64,000 nt of DNA from Kribbella caucasensis (lineage in GTDB: Bacteria > Actinomycetota > Actinomycetes > Propionibacteriales > Kribbellaceae), in the NCBI RefSeq assembly GCF_004361855.1, contig NZ_SNWQ01000002.1, forward strand, positions 496,001 to 560,000. The letters are read 5' to 3'. The notes under the pieces are model-generated. The model saw nothing but the letters and a program-made list of their open reading frames with translations, did not search any database and was not told the origin of the DNA. Made by a program: the position numbers and the translations under genes. Positions 7,854 through 16,371 of this stretch are shown here, piece after piece (the first letter of the stretch is position 1; every line of letters begins with the position of its first letter).

Positions 7854-8195
7854 GTGAAGGTGAGTAAGAACTGCGCGATCTGTGGTGATCCGTTCGAGGC
7901 CGCGCGTTCCGATAGGCGCTACTGCTCGGCGGCCTGCCGTAAGTCCGCGTGGCGTGGTGCGCCCGCGATCGAGCAGCCCGCAGAGCTTCCTGGTCCGGTC
8001 GCTCGCGAGACGCGGGTGATTCTCGGCCGGCTCGACGTCGATCTCGACCGCGACCACGTCGGCCGCGCTGCACTGAGGTGCGCGGCGGCGCTGGATGATC
8101 CGAACACACCGCCAGGCGCCCTGGTCGGGTTGAGTCGTGCGCTACCGGAGGCGCTGGAGTACCTGCGCGAGGTGCGCAGAACGGAGCTGTCGTGA
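7854..8195 (+). CDS. Small zinc-finger protein of the element
   Basis: GTG 7854 opens a 113-residue product whose N terminus is VKVSKNCAICGDPFEA, then RRYCSAACRKSAW. The Cys-x2-Cys and Cys-x3-Cys pairs form a small zinc ribbon of a type common in actinophage proteins of unknown role. The C-terminal part is acidic and helical (DDPNTPPGALVGLSRALPEALEYLREV). A start at GTG 7860 is possible. The stop overlaps the next GTG, so they are co-translated. DNA binding is plausible but not shown. Confidence 0.65.
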   Translation: MKVSKNCAICGDPFEAARSDRRYCSAACRKSAWRGAPAIEQPAELPGPVARETRVILGRLDVDLDRDHVGRAALRCAAALDDPNTPPGALVGLSRALPEALEYLREVRRTELS

Positions 8196-8491
8196 AGAAC
8201 CTGCTCGACTACGACGATGACGAGTCGATCCTGACAGCGCTCCGGTTGACGCCGGACACCAAGCTGCAGAGCCACATCGTGACCTTGCTGGACCTCCGAA
8301 ACCACGCGTCCGGCTGGATGGCGGAGCAGTGGCAGTCAGTCCTGTTGCTGGCTGTGCGGGTCCGCGACGAGCGCCGCCAGTTGTCCCGCGCGGTCGACGA
8401 TGCCACCTGTCCGGTCACGGTCCGGCCGCTGACCGATGCCGAACTGGCTGACGGCGATACCCCAAGTTCAAGTAAGGATGAGATATCGTGA
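8192..8491 (+). CDS. Small element protein upstream of the capsid gene
   Basis: GTG 8192 overlaps the preceding stop. The 99-residue product is acidic at the start (MKNLLDYDDDESIL) and helical through LQSHIVTLLDLRNHASGW. In several actinophages a small protein of this type sits between the early region and structural genes, but I cannot assign it. It ends at 8491, where a further very short frame overlaps its stop. Confidence 0.6.
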   Translation: MKNLLDYDDDESILTALRLTPDTKLQSHIVTLLDLRNHASGWMAEQWQSVLLLAVRVRDERRQLSRAVDDATCPVTVRPLTDAELADGDTPSSSKDEIS

Positions 8492-8559
8492 TGAGTGTCA
8501 GCGGGAAGTTGACCGGGCGCGTGGATTCGCCCCCGGTCAGGGTGGACGCCCCGAGCTGA
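8491..8559 (+). CDS. Possible 22-codon peptide, weakly supported
   Basis: ATG 8491 overlaps the preceding stop (ATGA) and a 22-residue frame runs to 8559. It has no features beyond the coupling and contains the first copy of the GGATTCGCC repeat. It may simply be leader sequence of the capsid transcript. Confidence 0.2.
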   Translation: MSVSGKLTGRVDSPPVRVDAPS

Positions 8560-8717
8560 TGGGTCGCCCGTTCGGCGTGGATTCGCCGAGGGCGTGCGGT
8601 TGCGGCGTGGATTCGCCGGCCGCTTTGCGGTAGCCCGCCGCGCCTCCCATCCGTTCTGCGACGCCCCTGTGTGCGTCCGCGTCCACCAAAGGAATGACCC
8701 TCCCATGGGCGAATCCA
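8519..8717. repeat. Repeated GCGTGGATTCGCC motif upstream of the capsid gene
   Basis: The 13-mer GCGTGGATTCGCC stands at 8519-8531, 8575-8587 and 8605-8617. An inverted 11 bp version (GGGCGAATCCA) overlaps the capsid start codon region at 8707-8717. Each unit can form a small GGCG/CGCC stem. The array lies in the only long gap between early and structural genes, so it may be an operator or a translational control region. Confidence 0.55.
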
Positions 8718-9952
8718 TGATCATCACGAAGTTGCGCGAGCGCCGCGCTGAGCTCATCAAGAACGCCGAGACGGTCAGTGCGACCGCGGACGCGTACAAC
8801 CGCAACCTGTCGAGCGGTGAGCAGCGTGTTTTCGACGAGGCGATGGGTGAGATCGACCAGATCGACCAGCGGATGACCTCTCTGGCTGAGGGCGAGCAGC
8901 GCGTCAAGGACATCGAGAGCTCGTTCGCTGGCATCGCCGGTAGGCCGGCCGAGCGTGGCGCGCCGGGCCCGCAGGATGCCGAGCTGGACAAGGCGTTCCG
9001 GTCGGCGCTCCTGGCGAAGAACCCGGCGCCGATCGACATCGCCCCGACTCGTCGCGGCTACTCGTGGCCCGGCATCGAGCGTCGTGATCTGCTCAAGACG
9101 ACCGCGACGCAGGCGCTCCCGACGAGCGTCTACGACCGGATCTTCACGCACATGGTCGAGCACTCCGCGGTCCTGCGTGCCGGCGCCACCGTGGTGAACA
9201 CCGACACCGGCGAGACGCTTGCCGTGCCGAAGTCCACCGCGTTCAGCACCGCCGCACTCACTGCCGAGGCCGGTTCGATCACCGAGTCGGACCCGACGCT
9301 TGCTGTGGTGAACCTGGGTGCGTACAAGTACGCGGCGTTCTTCCAGGTCTCCTCGGAGCTCGCGACGGACGGGCACGCCGACCTGCTCGGGTTCCTGTCC
9401 CGGCAGGCGGGCGAGGCGTTGGCCTTGGCGTACGGCGCGCACTTGATGACCGGCACCGGCTCGGGTCAGCCGACCGGCGCGGTGACCACCGCGACGGCTG
9501 GTATCACCGGTCCGACCGGCACTGCGTCGAGCTTCGGCACCCAGGCCACCGCGGGGCAGGGCACCGACCTGCTGAACTCGCTGTACGGGTCGGTGGCCGA
9601 GCCGTACACGTTGTCTCCGGCAACGGCGTTCCTGCTCCGCAACGCGACCAAGACCGCGATCGCGAACCTGAAGACGAGCGCGGGCGAGATCGTCGGCACT
9701 CAGTACCTGGCGCAGTCTCCGGCGCCGTTCCTGGTGGATCCGAACGTCGCCGCGATGGGTGCGAGCGCCGAGTCCGTCGTCTTCGGCGACTGGTCTCGGT
9801 ATGTCGTCCGGATCGCTGGCGGTCTGCGGTTCGAGCGGTCGGACGACTTCGCCTTCCAGAACGATCTGGTGTCGTTTCGCGCGATCATCCGGCTTGACGG
9901 TGCGCTGGTCGACGCGAACGCGCTGAAGACCTTCACCCACTCGGCGTCGTGA
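8705..9952 (+). CDS. HK97-family major capsid protein
   Basis: ATG 8705 follows an AAAGGA site at a spacing of about ten bases; the longer upstream frame is basic and unlikely. The 415-residue product has an N-terminal helical segment (KLRERRAELIKNAE then NRNLSSGEQRVFDEAM, residues about 8-50) resembling the scaffolding delta domain. The capsid fold follows, including VSSELATDGHADLLGFLSR, TGTGSGQPTGA, and a C terminus VVFGDWSRYVVR then FQNDLVSFRAI, all typical of HK97 gp5-like coat proteins. No separate prohead protease gene is present in the element, so maturation would need a helper phage, a host function, or an uncleaved shell. Confidence 0.92.
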   Translation: MGESMIITKLRERRAELIKNAETVSATADAYNRNLSSGEQRVFDEAMGEIDQIDQRMTSLAEGEQRVKDIESSFAGIAGRPAERGAPGPQDAELDKAFRSALLAKNPAPIDIAPTRRGYSWPGIERRDLLKTTATQALPTSVYDRIFTHMVEHSAVLRAGATVVNTDTGETLAVPKSTAFSTAALTAEAGSITESDPTLAVVNLGAYKYAAFFQVSSELATDGHADLLGFLSRQAGEALALAYGAHLMTGTGSGQPTGAVTTATAGITGPTGTASSFGTQATAGQGTDLLNSLYGSVAEPYTLSPATAFLLRNATKTAIANLKTSAGEIVGTQYLAQSPAPFLVDPNVAAMGASAESVVFGDWSRYVVRIAGGLRFERSDDFAFQNDLVSFRAIIRLDGALVDANALKTFTHSAS

Positions 9953-10113
9953 TGAAGGTCCGGATGCTGGAGCAGGTCACGGGCACCCGCAACGGTGTCG
10001 CGTGGCCTGCTCCGGGTGGCGTGGTCGACCTGCCGGATGGTGAGGCGCGGAAGCTGCTCGAGCAGGGCCGCGCCGAACCCGTCGATACTGCGAAGAAGCG
10101 TGGGCGCGACTGA
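9952..10113 (+). CDS. 53-residue connector-like protein between capsid and tape measure genes
   Basis: This short gene starts at an ATG overlapping the capsid stop (TGATG) and ends overlapping the ATG of the tape measure gene, so all three are translationally coupled. The product starts MKVRMLEQVTGTRNG, continues WPAPGGVVDLPDGEARKLLE and ends basic. This pattern is seen in tiny proteins immediately downstream of actinophage capsid genes that are annotated as head-tail or capsid-associated. Function is inferred from position. Confidence 0.7.
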   Translation: MKVRMLEQVTGTRNGVAWPAPGGVVDLPDGEARKLLEQGRAEPVDTAKKRGRD

Positions 10114-12329
10114 TGGGCTCTCGCCGCGTCGTCATCGAGTTCCTCGGCCAGGACAAGTCCGCCTCGAAGACCGCCGATGACGTTGAGAAGAAGACATCGA
10201 AGCTCGGCTCCACTCTCGCCGGAGTGGGCAAGACGGCGGCAGTCGGTTTGGCCGGCGGGATTGTTATCGGCACCGTCGCCCTGGCGAAGATGACGAAGGG
10301 CGCGGCGGAGGACCAGGCGGCGCAGGACCGGCTGGCGAAGACCCTGCGGAACACTACCGGCGCGAATGCGGCGCAGGTCGCGTCGATCGAGGATTACATC
10401 TCGAAGACCGGCGTCGCGACCGGCATCACCGACGACCAGATGCGGCCGGCGTTCGAGAACCTCGTTCGCGCGACGAAGGACACAGGCAAGGCGCAGGGCC
10501 TGATGAACCTGGCGATGGACGTGTCGGCGGGCACTGGAAAGAGCCTGGAGTCCGTGACGATGGCGCTGGCGAAGGCGCAGAACGGGTCGACGGGTGCTCT
10601 GGGCAAGCTGGGCATCGCCACCAAGGACGCGTCTGGCAAGGCCCTGTCGTTCGACCAGATCCAGAAGAACCTCGCCGGCACCTTCAAGGGTCAGGCGGCC
10701 ACGGCCGCGAACACCTTCGAGGGCAAGATGTCCCGGCTCAAGCTGATCTTCGGGGAGACGCAGGAGACCATCGGCGCGAAACTGCTGCCGATCGCGACCC
10801 GGCTCGGGGACTGGCTCCTGAATGTCGGCGTTCCCGCGATCGGAAAGCTCGGCGCCTGGCTGAAGCAGAACCTGATGCCGCCGCTCCAGCGGTTCGGCGA
10901 CTACCTCGCCAAGACCGTGGCCCCGATGCTGCAGAACCTGGCTGCGAAGTGGCTGGCCGGCGCTCGGTCGGCGTTCGACTCCGTGCGGAAATCCGTCCAG
11001 GACAACGAGCCGCAATTACGGAAGCTGGTCTCCGCGATCGGGTCCGCGGTGAAGTGGATCGCGGAGAAGCTCGGCCCGGTCCTCGGCTGGCTGGCCGGCA
11101 CGCAGATGAAGAATGTCGGGAAGCAGATCAGCCTCGTGATCACCGCCATCAGCAAAATGGTGTCCGCGGTCCAGTGGATCGCCAGGGTGGTCGGCGACGC
11201 CGCGGGCTGGATCGGCAAGAAGTGGACCGAGATCAAGAATGGTGCGGGCTCGCTGCTCACCTACTTCCGGAACCTCCCCGGCAACATCGCCCGGGCGATG
11301 GGCGATACGACCCGGACGTTGGTGTCGAAGGGCTCGGGGTTCCTCACCGGCCTGTGGTCCGGGCTGATGAGCAAGTGGCGCGAGGTCACCAAGTGGATCG
11401 GCGGGTTGAAGGCCAGCGTGTCGGCGTGGCTCGGTGACACCAGCAAGTTCCTTGTGCAAAAGGGCAGAAACGTGCTCTGGGGCTTCCTGGACGGACTCAA
11501 GGGTGTGTGGACCGAGGTCACCAAGTGGATCGGCGGCATCGCCACGTGGATCAAGGACCACAAGGGTCCGATCTCCCTCGACGCGAGGCTGTTGACGCCG
11601 GCCGGCAAGGCGATCATGGCCGGCTTCCTGAAGGGCCTGAAGTCCGGTGCCGGCCCGGCCTGGAACTTCGTCAAGTCCGTCGGCGGCAAGAGCGTCGACA
11701 TGCTGAGCTCGGTGTTCGGCAGCGGAGGCCAGCAGCTCGGCGGCCGGCGCATCCGCTACCAGGGCCAGCAGCTTGACCTGTCGACCTTCCAGAAGATCCG
11801 GCAGGCCGAGAACCAGATCGGCTCGATGCTCCGCGTCACACAAGGCTCGTACGAAGGTGCCAGCTCGTATTCGGGCAGCACCCACACCGGCGGCGGCGTG
11901 TTCGACGTCGTCGGCGGCAACCTCGAGCGCATCAACTCGACGCTGCGCTCTCTCGGGTTCGCCTCGTGGGTCCGCGAGCCTTGGCAGGGCCCCTGGCCGC
12001 GTCACATCCACGCGGTTGAGATCGGCAACCAGCGCGCGCACCCGAGCGCGCAGCGGCAGGCACAGGACTATCTGCGCGGCGGTGACGGGCTAGCGGGCTA
12101 CAAGCAGGGCACGCCCTGGGTTCCGAACGACCAACTGGCGTTCCTGCACAAGGGTGAGGCTGTGCTGCCGGCTGAGGTGAACCGGCGCCGGATCACCGGT
12201 GGCGGTGACGTGATCATCAACCTCACCGTCAACGGAGCGCTCGACCCGACCGCCGTGGCGAAGCAGGTCCAGACGATGCTGATCAGGTTGAAGAAACTCA
12301 ACGGCGGGCTTGAACTAGGCTTGACCTGA
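10113..12329 (+). CDS. Phage tail tape measure protein with C-terminal peptidase-like region
   Basis: The 738-residue product begins MGSRRVVIEFLGQDKSASK and has the features of tape measure proteins: a Lys/Ala-rich helical N-terminal third, a hydrophobic stretch (VGLAGGIVIGTVALAKM, about 44-60), many Trp/Gly-containing repeats in the middle (VTKWIGG at two places, WIGKKWTEIKNGAGS), and a compact C-terminal domain. In that domain THTGGGVFDVVGG and PRHIHAVEIGN resemble His/Asp metal ligands of M15-like peptidases that cut cell wall during injection. At 738 residues it would specify a short siphovirus tail. It is the only tail gene visible in the element. Confidence 0.88.
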   Translation: MGSRRVVIEFLGQDKSASKTADDVEKKTSKLGSTLAGVGKTAAVGLAGGIVIGTVALAKMTKGAAEDQAAQDRLAKTLRNTTGANAAQVASIEDYISKTGVATGITDDQMRPAFENLVRATKDTGKAQGLMNLAMDVSAGTGKSLESVTMALAKAQNGSTGALGKLGIATKDASGKALSFDQIQKNLAGTFKGQAATAANTFEGKMSRLKLIFGETQETIGAKLLPIATRLGDWLLNVGVPAIGKLGAWLKQNLMPPLQRFGDYLAKTVAPMLQNLAAKWLAGARSAFDSVRKSVQDNEPQLRKLVSAIGSAVKWIAEKLGPVLGWLAGTQMKNVGKQISLVITAISKMVSAVQWIARVVGDAAGWIGKKWTEIKNGAGSLLTYFRNLPGNIARAMGDTTRTLVSKGSGFLTGLWSGLMSKWREVTKWIGGLKASVSAWLGDTSKFLVQKGRNVLWGFLDGLKGVWTEVTKWIGGIATWIKDHKGPISLDARLLTPAGKAIMAGFLKGLKSGAGPAWNFVKSVGGKSVDMLSSVFGSGGQQLGGRRIRYQGQQLDLSTFQKIRQAENQIGSMLRVTQGSYEGASSYSGSTHTGGGVFDVVGGNLERINSTLRSLGFASWVREPWQGPWPRHIHAVEIGNQRAHPSAQRQAQDYLRGGDGLAGYKQGTPWVPNDQLAFLHKGEAVLPAEVNRRRITGGGDVIINLTVNGALDPTAVAKQVQTMLIRLKKLNGGLELGLT

Positions 12330-12607
12330 TGCACATTCCTGACGTCCACATCACCGACCTCCAGGTCATCACGCAGGAGGTCCCCGATCCGCACGCCGCA
12401 CAGCTGAGCGTCTATGTGTTCGTGGAGATGGGGTTGGGCTCGGCGAGCCTCACCATCGACCCCTCGGCCGATGATGACCAGCGGGAGCAACTCCTGGACT
12501 GGGCACTGGAACGACTCAAGCGACTGGCCGTACACGGCCCGGACCCTGACGAGTGGGGCGGTCGGGAGACGCCGGACGGCATGCTCCTGCAGCTGCACGC
12601 ACCCTGA
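12329..12607 (+). CDS. Small element protein downstream of tape measure
   Basis: ATG 12329 overlaps the tape measure stop. The 92-residue acidic product (MHIPDVHITDLQVI at the start, DDDQREQLLDWALERL in the middle) looks like a compact alpha/beta protein. It closes the rightward operon; a strong hairpin follows directly. I do not recognise its family. A tail-associated or accessory role is possible. Confidence 0.6.
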   Translation: MHIPDVHITDLQVITQEVPDPHAAQLSVYVFVEMGLGSASLTIDPSADDDQREQLLDWALERLKRLAVHGPDPDEWGGRETPDGMLLQLHAP

Positions 12608-12609
12608 AC

Positions 12610-12650
12610 GCGAGTGCCCCCACCGGCTGCTAACGGTTGGGGGAACTCGC
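12610..12650. terminator. Bidirectional terminator between convergent element genes
   Basis: Inverted arms GCGAGT-G-CCCCCA-CCG and CGG-T-TGGGGG-A-ACTCGC form a long stem around an eight-base loop, followed by TTT. It lies exactly between the rightward structural operon and the leftward pair. Confidence 0.75.
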
Positions 12651-12661
12651 TTTCGAGGAGG

Positions 12662-12949
12662 CTAGTCCTGCGGCTCGTCGGGCAGCTCGACGACTCCGTT
12701 GCCACGCTCCCGGAGCAACTTGTCCACCCTGCGCGCCGTCTCGTCGTCGGCCTGCCGCATCTCGGTCACGAGGTCGCCCCGCAGCCTGTGCAGCCGCCGC
12801 AGGGTCGCGTCGATGCGCTCGACCGCCTGACTCGCCGCTGCCCGCTCGGCTGCTGTCGGCTGCTCGCCACGGTTCGCCCACATCGCTGCGTACACGCCGA
12901 TATCGGCGACAGCTTCGGTGATGAATGTCATGGGGTCGGGGGTGCTCAC
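12662..12949 (-). CDS. Small helical protein, leftward pair of the element
   Basis: GTG 12949 overlaps the stop of the gene upstream (GTGA). The 95-residue product is largely helical: ITEAVADIGVYAAMWANRG, then a coiled-coil-like stretch RIDATLRRLHRLRGDLVTEM, and it ends acidic. No motif identifies it. It is transcribed against the structural genes and next to attR, where integrated elements often keep lysogenic accessory genes expressed from the integrated state. Confidence 0.55.
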   Translation of the reverse strand: MSTPDPMTFITEAVADIGVYAAMWANRGEQPTAAERAAASQAVERIDATLRRLHRLRGDLVTEMRQADDETARRVDKLLRERGNGVVELPDEPQD

Positions 12950-13272
12950 TGCTCGGCCCCCGCTTCCTCGTGGTCGCGGGAGTGGACGCAGGCGAGCACG
13001 TCGGCGATCGCCTGCTCGTACCCGGCGTCATAGCCGCTGTCGTAGCCGGTCCGGTACAGCTCGAGCTCGGTCAGGATCTCGCGTACGCCCTCGCGGATCC
13101 GCTCGGGTGAGCGGCGCCGCTGGAGGGAGCGGGCGCGGAACACGACGGCCTCCTCCGAGAGCCGATGCGGTTCGGCGGTCAGGTCGTCCAACTCGACGAC
13201 ATCGCCGAGTATCAGGCGAATGAGATCCTCGGCGGTGCCGGTAGCGACGGGCTCGGGGGATACTTCGTTCAC
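12946..13272 (-). CDS. Small acidic protein, leftward pair of the element
   Basis: GTG 13272 has AGAGG upstream at suitable spacing; the frame extends further but only through a Pro/Arg-rich shadow. The 108-residue product contains EDLIRLILGDVVELDDL, a basic middle (FRARSLQRRRSPERIREG) and a Gly-Tyr rich C-terminal repeat (YRTGYDSGYDAGYEQAI). No known domain was recognised. It is the first gene of the leftward pair and its promoter should lie in 13273-13420, which holds nothing else I can identify. Confidence 0.55.
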   Translation of the reverse strand: MNEVSPEPVATGTAEDLIRLILGDVVELDDLTAEPHRLSEEAVVFRARSLQRRRSPERIREGVREILTELELYRTGYDSGYDAGYEQAIADVLACVHSRDHEEAGAEQ

Positions 13273-13375
13273 GGTCGGAACCTCTGTTTCCGGTCGAGGT
13301 CCCGGCCGGCGGTGGAGTCGTCGAGCCGGGACCGCTGATTTCGTCCGATAACCTGAGGCGAGTAGGTTCCGTGAG

Positions 13376-13534
13376 TCAGGCGTGACAAGCGAGATAGCAC
13401 ATAGGGTTGGCGGTCGAGACCCAATAGTTCTCGTGCCAGATCCCGGGCGCTGTTCTCTCACCGGTGAGCGGTAACGTCTCGGTCACCCGGCGACTGTAGT
13501 GCTTGGTGACTGTGATGGGACTCGCACGCGACAT
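13376..13534 (-). pseudogene. Orphaned native 5' end of the interrupted methyltransferase gene
   Basis: ATG 13534, with a GAGAA site upstream, opens MSRASPITVTKHYSRRVTE, then LPLTGERTAPGIWHENYW. The last 16 residues coincide with residues 18-33 of the methyltransferase at 3280-4059. Beyond the att core the frame enters element sequence (VSTANPMCYLACHA) and stops at 13376. This is the native start of the host gene, cut off by insertion; joining it across the core to 3960 leftward would rebuild an intact protein. Its promoter, divergent from etfB, probably still makes a short useless transcript. Confidence 0.9.
13421..13459. repeat. attR core, 39 bp direct repeat
   Basis: Identical to 3961-3999. 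Host sequence resumes at 13460 and encodes the native N terminus of the interrupted methyltransferase; element sequence lies to the left. Confidence 0.92.
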
Positions 13535-13602
13535 ATGTTTCTCGCGGGTAACATCCGTGGCAGGCTGGGAGTGACCGTTGACCAGAAGGGGTCCCACAAG
13601 AC

Positions 13603-14385
13603 ATGAAGATCGTCGTCTGCGCGAAGTTCGTGCCGGATGCCACGGCGGACCGCCGCTTCCGCCCCGAGGACAACACGGTGGACCGCGCCGGTGTCGACGG
13701 GCTGCTGTCCGAGCTGGACGAGTACGCCGTCGAGACCGCGTTGACCGTGAAGGAGGCCGGCGATGCCGAGGTCACGATTTTGACCGTCGGGCCGGAGCAG
13801 GCCGCGGACGCGGTGAAGAAGGGTCTGCAGATGGGCGCCGACGCGGGTGTCCACGTGCTCGACGACGCGATCCACGGATCGGACGCGGTCGCCACCTCGC
13901 TGGTCCTGGCCAAGGCGCTGGGCAAGCTCGAGGCCGACCTGGTCGTGTTCGGGATGGGGTCGACCGACGGCTCGATGGGTGTCGTCCCGGCGATGGTGTC
14001 GGAGCGGCTCGGTCTGCCGGCCGTGACGCTGGGCTCGGAGGTGACCGTCGACGGTTCGACCGTGCGGATCCGCCGCGACGGCGACACCGCCAGCGAGACG
14101 ATCGAGGGCACGCTGCCGCTGGTGCTGAGCGTCTCCGACCAGGCGAACGAGCCGCGGTACCCGTCGTTCAAGGGCATCATGGCCGCGAAGAAGAAGCCGG
14201 TGCAGACGTGGTCGCTGGCCGACCTGGAGATCGCGCCGGACCAGGTCGGTGGCGCCGCCGCGTGGACCGAGGTGGTCGAGGTGACCGCCCGGCCGCCGCG
14301 CAGCGCGGGCACGATCGTCACCGACGAGGACGGTAGCGGTGCCGGCCGGCTCGTCGAGTTCCTGTCCACCAACAAGTTCCTCTGA
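13603..14385 (+). CDS. etfB: Electron transfer flavoprotein beta subunit
   Basis: The 260-residue product starts MKIVVCAKFVPDATADRRF and carries the ETF-beta family features: ETALTVKEAGDAEVTILTVGP, MGSTDGSMGVVPAMVSERLG (AMP/FAD-binding loop region) and PSFKGIMAAKKKPV, the recognition-loop segment contacting acyl-CoA dehydrogenases. With EtfA it forms a soluble heterodimer that carries electrons from acyl-CoA dehydrogenases to ETF:quinone oxidoreductase. Its length matches the family. The start is the only sensible ATG. The gene is divergent from the stranded methyltransferase start and directly precedes etfA with 14 bp between them. Confidence 0.95.
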   Translation: MKIVVCAKFVPDATADRRFRPEDNTVDRAGVDGLLSELDEYAVETALTVKEAGDAEVTILTVGPEQAADAVKKGLQMGADAGVHVLDDAIHGSDAVATSLVLAKALGKLEADLVVFGMGSTDGSMGVVPAMVSERLGLPAVTLGSEVTVDGSTVRIRRDGDTASETIEGTLPLVLSVSDQANEPRYPSFKGIMAAKKKPVQTWSLADLEIAPDQVGGAAAWTEVVEVTARPPRSAGTIVTDEDGSGAGRLVEFLSTNKFL

Positions 14386-14399
14386 GGGGCGATCAGTTC

Positions 14400-15347
<948 letters not shown>

Positions 15348-15419
15348 CAGACCCTGGCCCGCTTCCCCCCGCGGGCCAGCCGGCTGCCCGCCATCCCCCC
15401 GGCGGCGCGGCCACTCCCG

Positions 15420-15453
15420 CGGCCCGGCTCGTAACCCCTCACGAGCCGGGCCG
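15420..15453 (+). terminator. Rho-independent-like hairpin after etfBA
   Basis: CGGCCCGGCTCGT and ACGAGCCGGGCCG are perfect 13 bp inverted arms around an eight-base loop, 70 bp after the etfA stop. There is no T-run, as is common in high-GC actinobacteria. Confidence 0.7.
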
Positions 15454-15571
15454 CTGTCTGTCCAGGCCCCAGCGATCCGCCCGCCGCGTCTGCTCGCTCA
15501 GGCGGACCGCTGGGCCAGCACATTTCGGGCTTTGCGTTCCCGTCCCGGCGTGGTGGGGGCAGGGAGGCGGC

Positions 15572-15593
15572 GATTGTGATGGGGTGGCGGTCC
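15572..15593 (+). repeat. 22 bp repeat, first copy (GATTGTGATGGNNTGGCGGTCC)
   Basis: This 22-mer recurs at 16917-16938 (inverted) and 16984-17005 (direct), differing only at the two central bases (GG here, CC and GC in the others). This copy lies 26 bp before the start of the nucleotidyltransferase gene, so it could influence that gene's expression. Confidence 0.6.
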
Positions 15594-15619
15594 GGTGACC
15601 ACGGGTCAGGAGATGTGGG

Positions 15620-16282
15620 ATGGGTGCGGACGAGCGGGTTTGGTACGCCGATGGGTTGGACGCGGAGGAGCTGGCGTTCCAGCGGTTGTACGGGCCGTGG
15701 CGGCCGGCTTCGCGTGACCAGGCGCGGGAGTTGTTCGCGGACTTCCCGGGGGAGTGGTGGATCGCCGGCGGGTGGTCGATCGAGGTGTTCACCGGGGTCG
15801 AGCGGCCGCACGAGGACATCGACGTATCCCTGTGGCGCAAGGATGTCGGCAAGCTCCGGTCCACGCTCGACGGCCGGTATCACCTGTGGTCCAACGCCGG
15901 CGGGCGGTTGCTCCCGTTGACGGCCGAGCGCCCGGATCTGCCGGACGACGCCGAGCAGATCTGGTTGCGCCGGCATGCGTTGGCACCGTGGGAGTACGAC
16001 CTCGTGATCAACCCCGACCGCGACGGCCGCTGGGTCTTCCGGCGGGATCCGTCGATGGACTTCGCCCTCGACGAGATCACCTGGGTCGCCCCCGACGGCC
16101 TGCGCTACATCACCCCGGAGATGACACTCGCCTACAAGGCCCGGCACAGCCGCCCGAAGGACGAACAGGATCTCGCCGCAACCCTTCCACTGCTGAGTCC
16201 CACCCGCCGCACCTGGCTGGCCGACCTGATCCACCACCTCCACCCCGACCACCCCTGGGTCAGCCGCATCCGCGAAACCTGA
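15620..16282 (+). CDS. Aminoglycoside nucleotidyltransferase-like protein
   Basis: The 220-residue product contains [14 protein letters not shown] followed by [10 protein letters not shown]: the GGW motif (50-52) and paired Asp66/Asp68 of the nucleotidyltransferase fold, as in ANT(2'')/LinB-type enzymes that adenylylate aminoglycosides or lincosamides. The C terminus has [22 protein letters not shown], the substrate-domain motif of the same family with KD and DE residues. In soil actinobacteria most chromosomal homologues have no proven drug substrate. ATG 15620 has AGGAG at good spacing. A 22 bp repeat precedes it and a 36 bp-period tandem repeat follows (16291 onward). Confidence 0.75.
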   Translation: MGADERVWYADGLDAEELAFQRLYGPWRPASRDQARELFADFPGEWWIAGGWSIEVFTGVERPHEDIDVSLWRKDVGKLRSTLDGRYHLWSNAGGRLLPLTAERPDLPDDAEQIWLRRHALAPWEYDLVINPDRDGRWVFRRDPSMDFALDEITWVAPDGLRYITPEMTLAYKARHSRPKDEQDLAATLPLLSPTRRTWLADLIHHLHPDHPWVSRIRET

Positions 16283-16290
16283 ACCGAGTG

Positions 16291-16347
16291 TGGGCTAGTG
16301 GGGACGGGGTGGGTGACCGGGAGGGGTGGGCTAGTGGGGACGGGATG
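16291..16347. repeat. Two tandem units of a G-rich 36 bp-period repeat
   Basis: TGGGCTAGTGGGGACGGG occurs at 16291 and again at 16327, each followed by GTGGG or ATGGG. The repeat lies between two convergent genes and has no clear function. Confidence 0.6.
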
Positions 16348-16371
16348 GGTGGTGGGGCTGGGGTGTTGGGG

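Larger units (their letters stand above)
3961..13459. mobile_element. Integrated 9.46 kb phage-like element (cryptic prophage or phage satellite)
   Basis: A perfect 39 bp direct repeat bounds the segment, with the integrase directly inside the left copy. The genes run mostly rightward: integrase, four small genes including a CHC2-like zinc protein, the DUF3631 ATPase, a zinc-finger protein, a small protein, capsid, connector-like protein, tape measure and one more small gene. Two small leftward genes sit before attR. It lacks terminase, portal, head protease, most tail genes, lysis and lysogeny-control genes, so it cannot form a complete phage by itself. Deletion decay or a satellite that borrows helper functions would both fit. 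The host gene on either side of the repeats is one methyltransferase split by insertion. Confidence 0.88.

Noticed and set aside
3961..13459. Complete inducible prophage
   Set aside because: Terminase, portal, most tail, lysis and regulatory genes are absent, so it is called a satellite or cryptic element.
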